NCBI GenBank assembly: GCA_937876315.1
Contig: CALEHQ010000019.1
Coordinates: 44,103-108,102 of the forward strand
Reading direction: 5' to 3'
Source of the DNA: an uncultured Actinomycetes bacterium
GTDB taxonomy: Bacteria; Actinomycetota; Acidimicrobiia; Acidimicrobiales; Acidimicrobilacustridaceae
DNA: 64,000 nt
The translations under genes and the position numbers were made by a program. Shown here piece by piece: positions 1 to 8,850 of the stretch (position 1 is the first letter of the stretch; each line of letters starts with the position of its first letter). The notes beneath the pieces were generated by a model. It had not been told where the DNA came from, did no database searches, and saw only the letters and a list, made by a program, of their open reading frames with translations.

Positions 1-1
1 G

Positions 2-1291
2 ACCGCCGCTCCTGCCCCCGCTCCCGCATCTGGCCAAACGGTCAAGATCCGACCCCGAGCACGACTCGCGGTTCTTGCCGGGCGCACCGTTGCCTGGGCC
101 TCTCGTGTAGTGCATTTCGGAACTGGATCGGTCATTGGCGGCCGGGTGTCGCTACTCATTGATCCAAATCTTCTTGCCGAACTCACTCGATCACGCGATG
201 TCGCAGTCATCAGCGCAACCAACGGAAAAACCACGACAACGAAACTTCTCTCAGTTGCACTGGGTTCTCGCCAACCCGTGGTCTCTAATTGGCTTGGCGC
301 CAACATGACTCCTGGAATCGTTGCGGCTCTCGCCCCTTCGAACGCGACAGATACTGCTGTTCTCGAAGTGGACGAACGTTGGGTCGATTCAGTCCTTCGC
401 GCCACAAATGCCAGCACCGTGGTACTACTAAATCTGAGTCGTGATCAACTTGATCGGACTCAGGAAGTTCGCAAACTTGCCGAACAATGGCGCACCGCGC
501 TTGCTGCCACCCCACCACGCACCGTCATTGCGAATGCCGATGATCCCCTCGTGACATGGGCCGCACTCGCTGCACCAAACGTCACCTGGATCGCAACGGG
601 CCAGGAATGGACCGCCGATGCAGCGGGATGTCCTGCGTGTTCCGGCCGAATCGACTTCGTCGGCACCGAGTGGGCCTGCACATCGTGTGATCTCAAGCGT
701 CCCCCGGTTGATGTCGTTGTCGAAGATGAAACTATTTCCATTAATGGCCGCAACTTTCATTCGCCATTAGCGCTCCCGGGCCGGGTGAATCGCGTGAACG
801 CTGCTTTTGCGCTTGCAGCATCCACAGCAATGGGCACTGACCTCGACGCGGCATTCGACGCCCTTGATGACGTCGCCGAAGTTGCAGGGCGCTATCGCGT
901 GACTGAATTCGGTGACGTGAATATTCGCCTCCTCCTGGCCAAGAATCCGGCAGGCTGGCATGAAGCACTCGAACTTCTCGAGGGACCATCAACACCTCTG
1001 GTTATCGCCATTAATGCCCGAATCGCCGATGGCCACGATCCTTCTTGGCTTTGGGATGTTGACTACGAGCGCGTCGGCAATCGACTTGTAATCGCCATAG
1101 GCGAACGACGCCATGACCTCGCCGTGCGTTTCCGCTATGGAAACATCACTCATTGTGTGGCCGACAGTCTCGAAGATGCCCTCAACCTGGTTCGCGAGTC
1201 GCCTGACTTCGACCCAACCGTTCCCGTCGATGTCGCGTCGAATTACACAGCATTCCAAGATCACCTCGAAAAAGTTGGCGGCGTGCTGTGA
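2..1291 (+). CDS. murT: MurT, lipid II isoglutaminyl synthase ligase subunit (5' end outside window)
   Basis: Mur-ligase-like protein that, with GatD, amidates the D-glutamate of lipid II to isoglutamine in the cytoplasm using ATP and glutamine. Counting from a GTG at 110, the P-loop ATNGKTTTTK starts near residue 36. A CxxC...CxxC zinc ribbon typical of MurT lies at residues 174, 177, 190 and 193, and a DUF1727-like C-terminal half follows. The frame stays open to base 2 and reads a basic helix (RPRARLAVLAGR) normally found at the MurT N-terminus, so the GTG at 110 is internal and the true start lies left of the window. An Ala-Pro-rich stretch precedes that helix. The stop overlaps the gatD start (GTGA), which indicates translational coupling. 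The assignment is secure. Confidence 0.93.
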   Translation, partial: TAAPAPAPASGQTVKIRPRARLAVLAGRTVAWASRVVHFGTGSVIGGRVSLLIDPNLLAELTRSRDVAVISATNGKTTTTKLLSVALGSRQPVVSNWLGANMTPGIVAALAPSNATDTAVLEVDERWVDSVLRATNASTVVLLNLSRDQLDRTQEVRKLAEQWRTALAATPPRTVIANADDPLVTWAALAAPNVTWIATGQEWTADAAGCPACSGRIDFVGTEWACTSCDLKRPPVDVVVEDETISINGRNFHSPLALPGRVNRVNAAFALAASTAMGTDLDAAFDALDDVAEVAGRYRVTEFGDVNIRLLLAKNPAGWHEALELLEGPSTPLVIAINARIADGHDPSWLWDVDYERVGNRLVIAIGERRHDLAVRFRYGNITHCVADSLEDALNLVRESPDFDPTVPVDVASNYTAFQDHLEKVGGVL

Positions 1292-2094
1292 CAAGTACTC
1301 CCAACTTCAATCGAGCTGACTCTGCAGTTCGGATCGTTTCGCTCTATCCAGACCTCCTCGGCACCTACGGCGACGGGGGCAACGCACTCGTTCTTTCGCG
1401 TCGTCTCGAGTGGCGAGGGATTGCGGTAGAGCACATCAGCGTCGATGCCGGAGCACCCATTCCCGATTCCGCCGACCTCTATCTCGTTGGCGGCGGCGAA
1501 GACGGCCCGCAAGTGCAGGCCGCCCGAGAACTTGAGCTCAGTCAAGGACTTCATCGGGCTGTCGACAAGGGAGCAGTCGTCCTCGCCATTTGCGCGGGCA
1601 TGCAGATCCTTGGTCATCGATTTCCCGACGCAACAGGCACGAGCCGTGGCGGGCTTGGTTTACTTGACTGTGAAACCGTCAGAGTTAATCGCCCTCGCGC
1701 CGTTGGTGAACTCCTCACTACCAACGCCCGGCTCACAACTACCCACGGCCTCATTGAACTCGGCCCACTCACCGGGTTCGAAAACCATGCTGGTCGGACC
1801 GTTCCAGGGTCCAATGGCGTGTCCCTCGGTTCTGTCGAAGTGGGCGAGGGCAACGGAGATAGCTCTGAAGGTGTGGTGACCGGAACAGTCGTTGGCACCT
1901 ACCTGCACGGACCAGCGCTCGCACGCAATCCCCGCCTCGCCGATGCTCTGCTCGAATGGATTGTTGGACCGACAGCAATGACACCGCTCGACGACGGCGA
2001 CGTCAACGCGCTTCGAGCCGAACGAATTCACGCAGCGCAAGAGCACGAACTCGCTCCGCGCCGCTCATGGCGCGACATCCTGAGGCGATCATGA
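1288..2094 (+). CDS. gatD: GatD, glutamine amidotransferase subunit of lipid II isoglutaminyl synthase
   Basis: CobB/CobQ-type class I glutamine amidotransferase (268 aa) that supplies ammonia to MurT for lipid II amidation. The nucleophile Cys is about residue 102 in AICAGMQILG, and the catalytic His about residue 207 in GTYLHGPALARNP. The GTG start shares four bases with the murT stop, and the stop overlaps the next start as ATGA. No transmembrane segment is seen. Length and motifs fit the family, and pairing with murT makes the role clear. Confidence 0.93.
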   Translation: MTSTPNFNRADSAVRIVSLYPDLLGTYGDGGNALVLSRRLEWRGIAVEHISVDAGAPIPDSADLYLVGGGEDGPQVQAARELELSQGLHRAVDKGAVVLAICAGMQILGHRFPDATGTSRGGLGLLDCETVRVNRPRAVGELLTTNARLTTTHGLIELGPLTGFENHAGRTVPGSNGVSLGSVEVGEGNGDSSEGVVTGTVVGTYLHGPALARNPRLADALLEWIVGPTAMTPLDDGDVNALRAERIHAAQEHELAPRRSWRDILRRS

Positions 2095-2588
2095 CAACAG
2101 AAATCACCCGGCCCCGACGCTCTTTGCGGTCAGTAGTTCAGTCAGTACTTCTCTCGATTTCACTTCTGCTTCTCGTTCTCGCAGACATCCTCGCCTTCAA
2201 TCAGTTCGCGACACAATCAGCGACCGACGCGATTGTCCAAATCATCGTCTTCGCGGTCGGCGGAGCAGGACTCTTTGAGTTTCTCCGCCGGGCGTTGTGT
2301 TGCACTTCCACTGTTGGCCGCTGGTCTGCAATCGTCCCCGGAGCGCTGAGCGCTGGTGCATTCATCGCGTGGCGCATGCAGGCGCCCGTGGGCTGGCTGG
2401 TCATCATCACGATCGCCTCGGCCGCCTTCCTCGGCATCATCGCCGTCCGTTCCCTCTGGGGCCCCGAGAACAGCAAGGTCTCGGAATCTGCCCAACTCGT
2501 GGGACTGTTATGTCTCGCCCAAACAATTGTTCTTATTTATGTCGCCGTCCTCGCCGCGGTCGACGCCGGCCCCGTGCTCTTCACCTGA
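2091..2588 (+). CDS. Small integral membrane protein, unknown function
   Basis: A 165-residue protein with about four hydrophobic segments: near residues 18-36, 45-62, a pair around 80-118, and a final one near 135-155. A short basic cytoplasmic-type start (TRPRRSLRS) precedes the first. The ATG overlaps the gatD stop as ATGA, so it is probably cotranslated with the lipid II amidation genes. I do not recognise a family. A link to cell-wall precursor handling would be inference from position only. Confidence 0.7.
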   Translation: MTTEITRPRRSLRSVVQSVLLSISLLLLVLADILAFNQFATQSATDAIVQIIVFAVGGAGLFEFLRRALCCTSTVGRWSAIVPGALSAGAFIAWRMQAPVGWLVIITIASAAFLGIIAVRSLWGPENSKVSESAQLVGLLCLAQTIVLIYVAVLAAVDAGPVLFT

Positions 2589-2662
2589 GTTCAGGCGCAG
2601 GCCGACTCTCCAGCAGGTAGCAATTCCGACTTCTGAGCGGGCGCAAAATGGTCATGAACGCC

Positions 2663-2668
2663 TATCGT
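2663..2668 (+). promoter_or_regulatory. -10 element (TATCGT) for leaderless peroxiredoxin mRNA
   Basis: TATCGT fits the actinobacterial -10 consensus TANNNT and lies 6 bases before the ATG at 2675, so transcription would begin at or next to the start codon. No clear -35 hexamer is seen. Confidence 0.5.
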
Positions 2669-2674
2669 GTCGCC

Positions 2675-3157
2675 ATGACACTCAACGTTGGGGACCCCAT
2701 CCCTTCCGTCGATCTCTTCGTCATGGGCGCAGCCGGACCTGAAAAGGTCAACACCGCCGATGTCCTCGGATCAGGAAAAGTTGTTCTATTCGCCGTGCCC
2801 GGAGCATTCACGCCTGGCTGTTCAAAGGTTCACCTTCCTGGATTCGTCCAGCAGGCCAGCGAACTCACCGGCAAAGGTGTCGACCGCATCGCTTGTCTCT
2901 CCGTCAATGACGCGTTCGTCATGGGAGCCTGGGGCGACGACCAGCAGGTTGGCGACTCAATCACGATGCTTGCCGACGGCAACGGCGAATTCACTCAAGC
3001 CATGGGACTCGTCATGGACGGCACCGGTTTCGGGCTTGGCGTGCGCTCAAAGCGTTACGCCGCGATCATCGAAAACGGAGTCATCACCAATATCGACGTC
3101 GATGAAAACGGTGGCGTTGAAGTCAGTCCATGTTCTGCAGTGATCGGTCGCCTTTAA
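2675..3157 (+). CDS. Peroxiredoxin, Prx5/type II family
   Basis: Thiol peroxidase (160 aa) that reduces hydrogen peroxide and organic hydroperoxides in the cytosol. The peroxidatic Cys is residue 49 in VPGAFTPGCS, the signature of the Prx5 subfamily. Two further cysteines (in IACLS and near the C-terminus) could resolve the disulfide. Two earlier in-frame ATGs exist at 2648 and 2654. I chose 2675 because MTLNVGD matches the usual Prx5 N-terminus and because a TANNNT -10 element lies 6 bases upstream. A strong hairpin terminator follows, so the gene is probably monocistronic. Confidence 0.92.
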   Translation: MTLNVGDPIPSVDLFVMGAAGPEKVNTADVLGSGKVVLFAVPGAFTPGCSKVHLPGFVQQASELTGKGVDRIACLSVNDAFVMGAWGDDQQVGDSITMLADGNGEFTQAMGLVMDGTGFGLGVRSKRYAAIIENGVITNIDVDENGGVEVSPCSAVIGRL

Positions 3158-3191
3158 ACCTTTCCTGCCGCAAACCATCCTCGCAGTACTC

Positions 3192-3231
3192 ACTCAGGTC
3201 TGGGGTCAACCCAGTCCTGAGTTGCGTTTTT
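3192..3231 (+). terminator. Rho-independent terminator after peroxiredoxin
   Basis: Stem of 7 bp, one T/T mismatch and a further 5 bp around a GTCAA loop (3192-3222), followed by TGCG and five Ts. It separates the peroxiredoxin from the convergent flavoprotein gene. Confidence 0.85.
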
Positions 3232-3233
3232 GC

Positions 3234-5339
3234 TCAGAGTGAACGACCAGCAAGGTATCCAGTTCGCACAGCGCCCTCGATATAGCCAACCGAAACCGCG
3301 TCACCAACCACCTGCACTTCGAATCCATCTGCGATGAGTTGTTCGGCAATCGAGTGGTCAGTGTGAACACCGCTAGCGATGACAACGGCATCAGCCCGCA
3401 CTGTGTGAGTGTCTTCGCCGATGCGATAGGAAACATCGCTCTGCGTGATCGACACGAGATCAGCACCGGTGACGAACTCAACACCATGGTTGCGAGCCTC
3501 ATGCACGGCACGAGCCCGTCGGGGGTGGGCCATTTCGAGACCAAGTTTCTCGCCCGATTCAAGGACAGTGACGCTACGACCTCGTTCGGCAAGGTATTCG
3601 GCGAGTTCAACACCGACGAGACCGCCGCCAACAACGACAACGCGCTTTCCGATCGGCATCCACCGCTTCGACATAGACCTCACCCGATCCATATTCGACA
3701 TCATGCCAAGCGAGCGACCGATCGAAACGATGAGCCGGCGGTGAATCGGAAGTCGAGCTGCAGCGGCCGGATCATCTCCAGTCAGGAGTGCACGAAGATC
3801 ATCACCCGAGAATACGTGTGGCAACGCTGAGCCCGGCACATCCGGACGCTCGCGTCGAGCACCTGTCGCAACAATGACAACATCGGCATTCAGTTCTCGC
3901 AACAGTGATGCCGTTACCGGAGTTGAGGTACGGATGTCGACGTCGAGTCGAGAGATCTCGGTCGTGAGATAACGAACGAATTGCGCGTTCATTGGGGTTG
4001 TAAGGGAAGAGAACCGCGCCGTGCCGCCGAGATGCGGAGATTTCTCGAGCAATGTCACCGAGTGACCGCGGATCGCTGCAACCCGCGCTGCCTCCATGCC
4101 ACCGGGACCGCCGCCAACGACAATGACGCGTCGACGGACCTCGGCCGGAACCAGTGGGCCTTCGTCGTAATGGCCGAGTTCGGCGTTAATTGCACAGACC
4201 GGGGCACCGTCCCAAAAGTTCTGCGCCACGCACACAAAGCAATTGATGCAGGTGCGGACTCGCTCGGGGGTACCTGAGAGCAACTTCGCCGGCAGTTCAG
4301 GGTCGGCGAGAAGTTGCCGGCCCATCGAAACGAAATCGCAGTCGCCGTTTTTCAGATGAATCTCGGCGGCATCGGGAAGGATGCGGCCCACAGCAATCAC
4401 TGGAATCGACACAGCCATCTTCACAACCGCTGCAAGGCCCACGTACTGATCGGGCTGCCACGGAAGTGGACCATTCGTGAATCCGATACCCATCGCGTTG
4501 GGACCAGAGGCCGAAACGTGAATCGCGTCGGCACCTGCAGTTTCCGCAATAACCGCATACTCAGCACAGAGTTCTGGCGTAATGCCACCATCGACATATT
4601 CCCGGCCATCGAGCCGGACGATGATCCCGAAGTCAGAGCCGCATCGCTTACGAATTGCAGTGATGATTTCGACGAGCAACCGGGCCCGATTTTCTACCGA
4701 ACCGCCGTACTCATCGTCGCGAACGTTGTAGTGGGGCGAAAGAAATGTTGAGATCAGATACCCGTGTGCGGCATGAATTTCAATGCCATCCAAGCCCGCC
4801 TTCTTGACCCGCTCAGATGCATCGGCGAACTGGTCGATCACCCAGACAATGTCATCAGTGGTAGCGGCTCGTTGCTTGCCACGCTTGCCACCCGTGAGGC
4901 CCGCCATCTTCATGAGCTCATCCATGGTGATCGCGCTCATGTCAGATTCATCGTCGGGAAGCGGCACCGAAGGAACGAGTTGTTCACGATCCTGCATCGC
5001 GTCGACACCGGCAGTCTTTCCGTGGTGGCAAATCTGCACCACCATTTTCGAACCATGGCGATGCACCGAATCGGCCAGTCTGGTCAGCCCCGGAATGAAC
5101 CGATCATTGGAGAGCGCTGGCTGGTGCAACGAGGTCGCGCCGACGGGCCACGCCACTGCCGAAGTTTCGAGAATGAGAAGCCCCACTCCGCCTCGAGCTC
5201 GTGCCTCATAGTGAGCAATATTGAGATCGGTGATGGCACCGTCGTCACAACTGTTTTGATCCATCGCCGGCAACACGATGCGATTCCGAGTAGTGATCGG
5301 ACCGATACGGCCCTGCGTCAGAAGCTTGGGATGAGGCAC
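3234..5339 (-). CDS. Old yellow enzyme family oxidoreductase (2,4-dienoyl-CoA reductase-like)
   Basis: A 701-residue flavin/iron-sulfur enzyme with an N-terminal OYE TIM barrel (about 1-355) and two Rossmann segments, VIVVGGGPGG near 405 and VVVVGGGLVG further on, for FAD and NAD(P)H. The barrel carries AAHGYLISTFLSPHYN and YGGSVENRAR motifs. Cysteines at 364, 367, 370 and 382 form the expected 4Fe-4S site, but the second gap is x2 rather than the x3 I recall for FadH. Such enzymes reduce enoyl or enone substrates; the physiological substrate is not visible. The start is a GTG with TAGGAT 6 bases upstream. Confidence 0.88.
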   Translation of the reverse strand: MPHPKLLTQGRIGPITTRNRIVLPAMDQNSCDDGAITDLNIAHYEARARGGVGLLILETSAVAWPVGATSLHQPALSNDRFIPGLTRLADSVHRHGSKMVVQICHHGKTAGVDAMQDREQLVPSVPLPDDESDMSAITMDELMKMAGLTGGKRGKQRAATTDDIVWVIDQFADASERVKKAGLDGIEIHAAHGYLISTFLSPHYNVRDDEYGGSVENRARLLVEIITAIRKRCGSDFGIIVRLDGREYVDGGITPELCAEYAVIAETAGADAIHVSASGPNAMGIGFTNGPLPWQPDQYVGLAAVVKMAVSIPVIAVGRILPDAAEIHLKNGDCDFVSMGRQLLADPELPAKLLSGTPERVRTCINCFVCVAQNFWDGAPVCAINAELGHYDEGPLVPAEVRRRVIVVGGGPGGMEAARVAAIRGHSVTLLEKSPHLGGTARFSSLTTPMNAQFVRYLTTEISRLDVDIRTSTPVTASLLRELNADVVIVATGARRERPDVPGSALPHVFSGDDLRALLTGDDPAAAARLPIHRRLIVSIGRSLGMMSNMDRVRSMSKRWMPIGKRVVVVGGGLVGVELAEYLAERGRSVTVLESGEKLGLEMAHPRRARAVHEARNHGVEFVTGADLVSITQSDVSYRIGEDTHTVRADAVVIASGVHTDHSIAEQLIADGFEVQVVGDAVSVGYIEGAVRTGYLAGRSL

Positions 5340-5345
5340 GTAGAG

Positions 5346-5351
5346 ATCCTA
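5346..5351 (-). promoter_or_regulatory. -10 element (TAGGAT) for leaderless flavoprotein mRNA
   Basis: On the minus strand TAGGAT ends 6 bases before the GTG at 5339, the spacing expected when the transcript starts at the initiation codon. Confidence 0.45.
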
Positions 5352-5388
5352 CGACTGTCTCCTTGATGGGATGGCCTTAAACGCGCCC

Positions 5389-5410
5389 GTGCCCCGCCGA
5401 AGCGGGGCAC
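5389..5410 (-). terminator. GC-rich hairpin downstream of PLDc_N-SHOCT gene
   Basis: Perfect 9-bp stem GTGCCCCGC/GCGGGGCAC which, on the minus strand, closes on a TTCG tetraloop. It lies 42 bases after the stop at 5452. No long T-run follows, so it is either a weak terminator or an RNA 3'-end stabiliser. Confidence 0.5.
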
Positions 5411-5451
5411 CGGGTACAACTCGTTCACAGCGCTTTAGCGCTGCAACGGGA

Positions 5452-5841
5452 TCAGCTAACGACCTTGCCCTTGAGCTTGTCGAATTCGGCCTGATCAATA
5501 ACGCCACGATCCTTAAGGTCGGCGAGACGGTGAAGTTCGTCGGCCGGGGTGGTGCCAGCTGCATTGCGGATGTAGTCCTGCATTGCTGCGTCCTGAGCCT
5601 TTGCGGCCTCGATCGCATGCTGGTTCATCTTGCCGCCGCGAACGATGAGGTACGCAAGCACACCGAACAACGGAACGATAAAGATCGCTACGACCCAAAT
5701 GGCCTTATGGACGCCACCCATGTCAGGGCTGCGGAAGACGTCGATGAATACACTGATCGCCAACCAGATCCAGATGAAGAAACAGGTGAAGTAAAGCATG
5801 GCCAAAACCGCTTCACCGAGACCCCAAGTCGCTGCAAACAT
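5452..5841 (-). CDS. PLDc_N-SHOCT domain membrane protein
   Basis: A 129-residue protein with two transmembrane helices (about 13-33 and 45-66) forming a phospholipase_D-nuclease N-terminal (PLDc_N) domain, which contains no catalytic residues. A cytoplasmic linker and a C-terminal SHOCT motif follow (ELHRLADLKDRGVIDQAEF). SHOCT modules are thought to mediate oligomerisation; the cellular role is unknown. The start is supported by AGGAGGG seven bases before the ATG. The gene sits alone between two unrelated minus-strand genes, with hairpins on both sides. Confidence 0.85.
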   Translation of the reverse strand: MFAATWGLGEAVLAMLYFTCFFIWIWLAISVFIDVFRSPDMGGVHKAIWVVAIFIVPLFGVLAYLIVRGGKMNQHAIEAAKAQDAAMQDYIRNAAGTTPADELHRLADLKDRGVIDQAEFDKLKGKVVS

Positions 5842-5877
5842 TTTCCCTCCTGTGTGCCAAGGCTGACACGTCGACTG

Positions 5878-5896
5878 CGCGAGACGGTCTCTCGCG
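5878..5896. repeat. Inverted repeat CGCGAGA/TCTCGCG
   Basis: A 7-bp perfect inverted repeat with a 5-base loop, in the gap between the carboxyltransferase stop and the SHOCT gene start. It could end transcription from upstream or bind a regulator of the SHOCT gene. No T-run is present. Confidence 0.4.
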
Positions 5897-5964
5897 ACTC
5901 CGAGAGACTAGCGATTACTGACGCGTTCGTGACGCATATGAACGTATTTTATTCTCTCAGCCAT

Positions 5965-7506
5965 TTATGGCGTTATCGCCGTCCGAGAGACTGGCTCCGC
6001 TGCCACCTGGCGCCGGAACATCGCTCGCTGGAGCGAGTCAAGCAAAACATCTCTGGTTTCACGCGGGTCGATCAACTCATCAAACCCCAGCGCTGCCGCA
6101 GAACGATAGGAAGCCTGCAGTTCGGCATCACGAAGCATTGCTGCTTCGTCCTCGTCAGCATTGGTGGCTCTACTCATCGCGCTTGCCCCCATGGCTCCGA
6201 GGGTTGCACCCGGATAGGCAAACGTCGCCGATTGGTTATCGAACCCAACCAGTGTCATGACCATCGAACCAAAGCCATACGCCTTGCGCAGCGTGAGATG
6301 AAGCTTTGGACTCGATGCCTGCGTTTGTGCCGCAAACATCCGAGCACCAGAACGAAGCACCCCAGCGCGTTCCGATTCGCTTCCCGGCAACATCCCTGGG
6401 TTATCAGCGAGGAAGACCAACGGAAGATGGAACGAATCAGCGACCATGATGAAATGCGCGGCCTTGTCGGCAGCATCTGCGTCAATGGAACCAGCCATCA
6501 CTGTCGGCTGGTTCGCAATGACAGCAACTGATTCGCCACCAAGTCGAGCGAGCCCACAAATCATCGACGGACCAAATCCGGGCTGCACCTCAAACCACGA
6601 CCCATCGTCGACCACGACGTCGAGTACGGCGCGCATGTCATAGGCCCGACGCGAGTCGCTCGGAATCACCGAAAGGAGTTCGTTTGTGGATCGAAATCCT
6701 TGATCATTGCTCTGCTCGGCGGGGAGATGTGGTGCGTAACCCCAAGCACTCGATGGGAAGAACGACAGATAGACGCGTAACATGTCAAGCGCGGTTTCGT
6801 CGTCGGGCGCGACGTTATGGATAAGTCCGCTCGGCACTGCAACCGACGGACCACCAAGATCTTCTTTGGTTACGTCTTCGCCAAGCGATTCGCGCACGAC
6901 GGGAGGGCCGGCAGTAAAGACCGCAGCATCGGCAGTCATGACGCTGAAGTCCGACATCGGAACGATGAGCGCGCCATGACCAGCAGAAGGGCCCATCACC
7001 GCGCTCAACACCGGAACCTTGCCCGAACACTTCGCTTGAATGAGTAGATCAGTTGGCGCTCGACCACCGCCCCCACCGCCGCGGTGGCCCGCCCCCTCTA
7101 GCAACATGATGAGCGGAATGCGCTCGGCAAGTGCAAGTTCGGCAATCCGGTAACGCTTGGACGTACTCCCGGGACCAATCGAACCGGCCAACACAGTGAA
7201 ATCCTCGGCACCGACCATGACGGGACGACCATCGATACGGCCAGCACCAGCAACGATGCCATCGCTCGGCACCTCACCAACCAGAGTGCCAAGTTCACGG
7301 AATGACCCTGGATCAAGCAAGTAGTCAATACGTCCGCGGGCATCGAGTTGCCCCTTTGCGTGCTTTTTCGCGAGGCGCTCTTCGCCTCCCATCGCCCGAG
7401 CTGCTTCCCGGCGCTGCGCGAGATCTTCGAGCGCCGGCCCCCAACCTCCGGGAACCTCGGATGAATGTGAATTGTCGCTCTGACTCACGGGATCTCCAAC
7501 TGCCAT
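5965..7506 (-). CDS. Acyl-CoA carboxylase carboxyltransferase (beta) subunit
   Basis: A 513-residue crotonase-fold carboxyltransferase of the PccB/MmdA family. It transfers carboxylate from carboxybiotin to an acyl-CoA such as propionyl- or acetyl-CoA. N-terminal (ARGRIDYLLDPGSF) and C-terminal CoA-binding halves are both present, with oxyanion-hole glycines in GAGHRGGGGGGRAP. No biotin carboxylase or carrier subunit lies nearby, so the partner must be encoded elsewhere. The start is uncertain. The ATG at 7506 has no ribosome site, while an in-frame GTG at 7488 follows GGAG at a good distance and may be the true start. Confidence 0.88.
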   Translation of the reverse strand: MAVGDPVSQSDNSHSSEVPGGWGPALEDLAQRREAARAMGGEERLAKKHAKGQLDARGRIDYLLDPGSFRELGTLVGEVPSDGIVAGAGRIDGRPVMVGAEDFTVLAGSIGPGSTSKRYRIAELALAERIPLIMLLEGAGHRGGGGGGRAPTDLLIQAKCSGKVPVLSAVMGPSAGHGALIVPMSDFSVMTADAAVFTAGPPVVRESLGEDVTKEDLGGPSVAVPSGLIHNVAPDDETALDMLRVYLSFFPSSAWGYAPHLPAEQSNDQGFRSTNELLSVIPSDSRRAYDMRAVLDVVVDDGSWFEVQPGFGPSMICGLARLGGESVAVIANQPTVMAGSIDADAADKAAHFIMVADSFHLPLVFLADNPGMLPGSESERAGVLRSGARMFAAQTQASSPKLHLTLRKAYGFGSMVMTLVGFDNQSATFAYPGATLGAMGASAMSRATNADEDEAAMLRDAELQASYRSAAALGFDELIDPRETRDVLLDSLQRAMFRRQVAAEPVSRTAITP

Positions 7507-7687
7507 TCGACCAAGGCCGGGACGGTCGCGTCACCGGCAGACAAGAAGCGTATGGCCCCGGTCGACCCCAAGACGATGTCCGGTCTCCCAGCCTGAGTCC
7601 GGACGGAGAAATCGCCGATTACACCGACACAACGCGGCACTGACAACGGTGACCACCGACTACCGTGCACGGCACCAGGGGGGACGA

Positions 7688-8848
7688 ATGTCAACAGATA
7701 TCGACGCACTACTCGCTCAGGCCAGCCAACTCACAAACGGACTCACCGACTTTGGAGATTCCTCGTTTCGCGAGGGACTCGAGGTCTTTCTCGAGTCGGC
7801 ACAGACCGAAGGCAAACTCACCGACATCGGGATCGCGGCTGCCGAAGGCATGGCGTTAGGAAATCTCGTCAATCGTCTCAACGTCGTCGAGTGGCATCGC
7901 ACCCACCCTGAGTTGGCTTCGACGCAGGTGGATTCCCCAATTTTTCTCATTGGCTTGCCCCGCACAGGCACGACGGCGCTGAGTCACTTACTTTCCGTCG
8001 ACCCCGGAAATCGCTCCTTGCTCGGTTGGGAAATCAACGAATCGGTCCCACCACCGACAACCGATTCGTATCGGACCGATCCTCGCTTTGTTGCGGCCAT
8101 GGAAGCTCCCGACATGCTCAGCATGATCAATCCTGAATTCAAAGCCATCCATCATGATCCGCCCGACATGCCGCTGGAATGCGCAACAGTTCTCGGCCAG
8201 CATTTTTCCAGCCTGCATTTATCCACCACATTCAATCTTCCTTCCTATATGGACTGGGTGTGCGCAAATGACCACACGCAGGCCTACGAGTGGCACAAGG
8301 CAGTTCTTCAAGTTCTGCAATCGGAATGCCCTGGCCAATGGCAATTGAAATCACCCGTGCATCTCATTGATCCATTCGCGCTGGCAGCGGTCTACCCAGA
8401 TGCGCGTTTCGTCTTGACTCACCGTGATCCAGTCAACGTCATCGCATCTGCCTGCAATCTCGTTCGCGTTCTCACTGGCACATTCACTGACGCCGACTGG
8501 ACGACGTATATACGCGACACATGGCCCGAGATCATCGGCACACTTCTCGACAATCAGAACGCGTTCCGGGATTCTCAAATCGCCGCAGGACGCGCTGATG
8601 CTTTTGTTGACCTTGCCTATTCAGACTTCGTGGCTGATCCGCTTTCCACGATCGGTGCCCTCTATGAGCAACTCGGCGAGACGCTTACTCCTCAAGCAGA
8701 GCAAGCAATGCGTACCCATAGCGCAGAACATAAGAAAGACCGATTCGGCTCTCACTCCTACTCCCTAGAAGAATGGGGACTTGACCGTGACGAACTCACC
8801 GAGCGAGTGCAGCCCTATCTCACTCGATACGCCGACTTCCTGGAGTAA
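7688..8848 (+). CDS. Sulfotransferase family protein
   Basis: A 386-residue PAPS-dependent sulfotransferase-like protein. The 5'-phosphosulfate loop is LIGLPRTGTTALS, and the 3'-phosphate site is in RFVLTHRDPVNVIAS. Both are typical of the Sulfotransfer_3 group common in actinobacteria. The acceptor cannot be read from sequence. I place the start at 7688, directly after a purine-rich GGGGGGACGA; an upstream GTG at 7649 only adds non-conserved residues. The amidase starts two bases after the stop, so the genes are surely cotranscribed. Confidence 0.87.
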   Translation: MSTDIDALLAQASQLTNGLTDFGDSSFREGLEVFLESAQTEGKLTDIGIAAAEGMALGNLVNRLNVVEWHRTHPELASTQVDSPIFLIGLPRTGTTALSHLLSVDPGNRSLLGWEINESVPPPTTDSYRTDPRFVAAMEAPDMLSMINPEFKAIHHDPPDMPLECATVLGQHFSSLHLSTTFNLPSYMDWVCANDHTQAYEWHKAVLQVLQSECPGQWQLKSPVHLIDPFALAAVYPDARFVLTHRDPVNVIASACNLVRVLTGTFTDADWTTYIRDTWPEIIGTLLDNQNAFRDSQIAAGRADAFVDLAYSDFVADPLSTIGALYEQLGETLTPQAEQAMRTHSAEHKKDRFGSHSYSLEEWGLDRDELTERVQPYLTRYADFLE

Positions 8849-8850
8849 CT

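Noticed and set aside
5371..6531. Long plus-strand open frame (386 codons)
   Set aside because: It runs antisense through the PLDc_N-SHOCT gene and the carboxyltransferase. Its translation is Arg/His/Cys-rich with no domain, as expected of a shadow frame in GC-rich DNA.
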